Positions 6,106-6,620 of a stretch of 6,620 bases of DNA are shown here, in pieces. The position numbers and the translations under genes are program-made. Every line of letters begins with the position of its first letter. Position 1 is the first letter of the stretch. Origin of the DNA: Thermodesulfovibrionales bacterium (GTDB taxonomy: Bacteria > Nitrospirota > Thermodesulfovibrionia > Thermodesulfovibrionales > SM23-35); contig JAKLQR010000386.1 in assembly GCA_022013235.1 (NCBI GenBank), forward strand, positions 1 to 6,620, written 5' to 3'. The notes beneath the pieces are model-generated. The model did no database searches and was not told the DNA's origin. It saw nothing but the letters and a program-made list of their open reading frames with translations.

Positions 6106-6106
6106 A

Positions 6107-6337
6107 GAGCAGAGGGGTGCGCGGTTCATACAATGCAGTTGTGCTCCCAACCCCGGGTTTCCTGGTCGTGTGTCTGACGACATGCAAAGTGAAGCAATAT
6201 TGTATTGTATATGCACATTGGAGCATTGCAGGGGAAAGGCAAGGACTCCCGGGATCCGTGGTCGTCTGTTTAAAAGTATATTACTTCTCTCAGTTGAAGC
6301 GGAGAACAGGGAAGTTATGCATTGATTGGGAAGGGAG
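6107..6337. other. Noncoding spacer between divergent transcripts
   Basis: No credible gene is seen on either strand: the open frames here lack ribosome binding sites and recognisable protein motifs. Only weak short dyads occur, such as GTCGT/ACGAC around 6167-6183, and GCAAT/ATTGC. No tRNA, insertion sequence or terminator is visible. Confidence 0.6.
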
Positions 6338-6346
6338 TGGTATAAT
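6338..6346 (+). promoter_or_regulatory. Extended -10 promoter, probable rrn P1
   Basis: TGGTATAAT is a perfect extended -10 element (TG-N-TATAAT). No good -35 box lies at 16-18 nt, consistent with extended -10 promoters. It would start transcription near 6353, upstream of the second rRNA promoter. Confidence 0.5.
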
Positions 6347-6383
6347 AATAAATATCTGCTTTGAAAAAACAGAGAAAAAAACA

Positions 6384-6413
6384 TTGACAAACTAAAAATA
6401 TATCAGGTAGTAT
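6384..6413 (+). promoter_or_regulatory. Main rRNA promoter (P2)
   Basis: TTGACA (6384-6389) is followed after 18 nt by TAGTAT (6408-6413). TATTAT at 6411-6416 is an alternative -10 with a longer, 21-nt spacer. The A-rich tract at 6364-6382 just upstream resembles an UP element, as expected for a strong rRNA promoter. Confidence 0.65.
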
Positions 6414-6426
6414 TATATCTCGTGTT

Positions 6427-6439
6427 TGATCTTTGAAAA
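6427..6439 (+). promoter_or_regulatory. boxA-like rRNA antitermination site
   Basis: TGATCTTTGAAAA matches the boxA-type element common in bacterial rRNA leaders, where NusB/NusE bind to prevent Rho termination. It lies about 42 nt before mature 16S, which is the usual region. Confidence 0.55.
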
Positions 6440-6481
6440 ATCTAAAAAAGTGCGTAGCATGCTCTAGTCAGTTATCAAGTA

Positions 6482-6620
<139 letters not shown>

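Noticed and set aside
6043..6390. N-terminal extension of the LsrF-like gene up to 6390
   Set aside because: It has no family similarity, would cover the gene's own promoter and the rRNA promoters, and the ideal AAGGAGG marks ATG 6042.
6086..6395. Small + and - strand open frames in the spacer before the rRNA operon
   Set aside because: No ribosome binding sites, no recognisable motifs, and overlap with clear promoter elements.

Overview
The window comes from a bacterial chromosome. The 16S rRNA start, ordinary sigma70-type promoters and strong AGGAGG ribosome binding sites all fit a bacterium. The gene order prs - rplY (L25/Ctc) - pth, the L25 form with a long Lys/Glu tail, the moderate GC content and the simple repeats between genes suggest a Nitrospirota- or Desulfobacterota-like anaerobe. 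This placement is inference, because only about 140 nt of 16S rRNA are present.

Region 1 (1-3639, + strand) is a housekeeping operon: prs (PRPP synthetase), rplY/ctc (ribosomal protein L25), pth (peptidyl-tRNA hydrolase) and moeA (molybdenum insertion into molybdopterin). It supplies PRPP, a 5S-rRNA-binding ribosomal protein, peptidyl-tRNA recycling and the last step of molybdenum cofactor synthesis. The prs leader carries a tandem heptamer repeat. The L25 reading frame is broken at a run of nine G; a -1 slip, or one extra G, restores a full-length protein.

Region 2 (3640-3703) is a short convergent gap holding a weak terminator-like structure for the + strand operon.

Region 3 (3701-6105, - strand) reads in the order LsrF-like class I aldolase/thiolase, zinc-dependent medium-chain dehydrogenase, then a small exported protein with compact EF-hand-type calcium loops. 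A near-consensus promoter lies just upstream of the LsrF-like gene. The 142-nt gap between the first two genes contains a REP-like palindrome that can fold in two exclusive ways. The aldolase/dehydrogenase pair looks like a small carbohydrate or keto-phosphate pathway, but no other lsr (AI-2) gene is present, so the substrate is unknown.

Region 4 (6107-6620, + strand) is a noncoding stretch leading into an rRNA operon: an extended -10 promoter, a second TTGACA promoter with an A-rich upstream tract, a boxA-like antitermination site and the 5' end of 16S rRNA, cut by the window edge. The V1 part of this 16S appears enlarged by an extra hairpin.

I found no CRISPR array, transposase, tRNA or phage gene. 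Most of the window is ordinary core genome. The points most worth a second look are the L25 frame break, the unassigned LsrF-like/dehydrogenase pair with its folded leader, and the 16S V1 hairpin.
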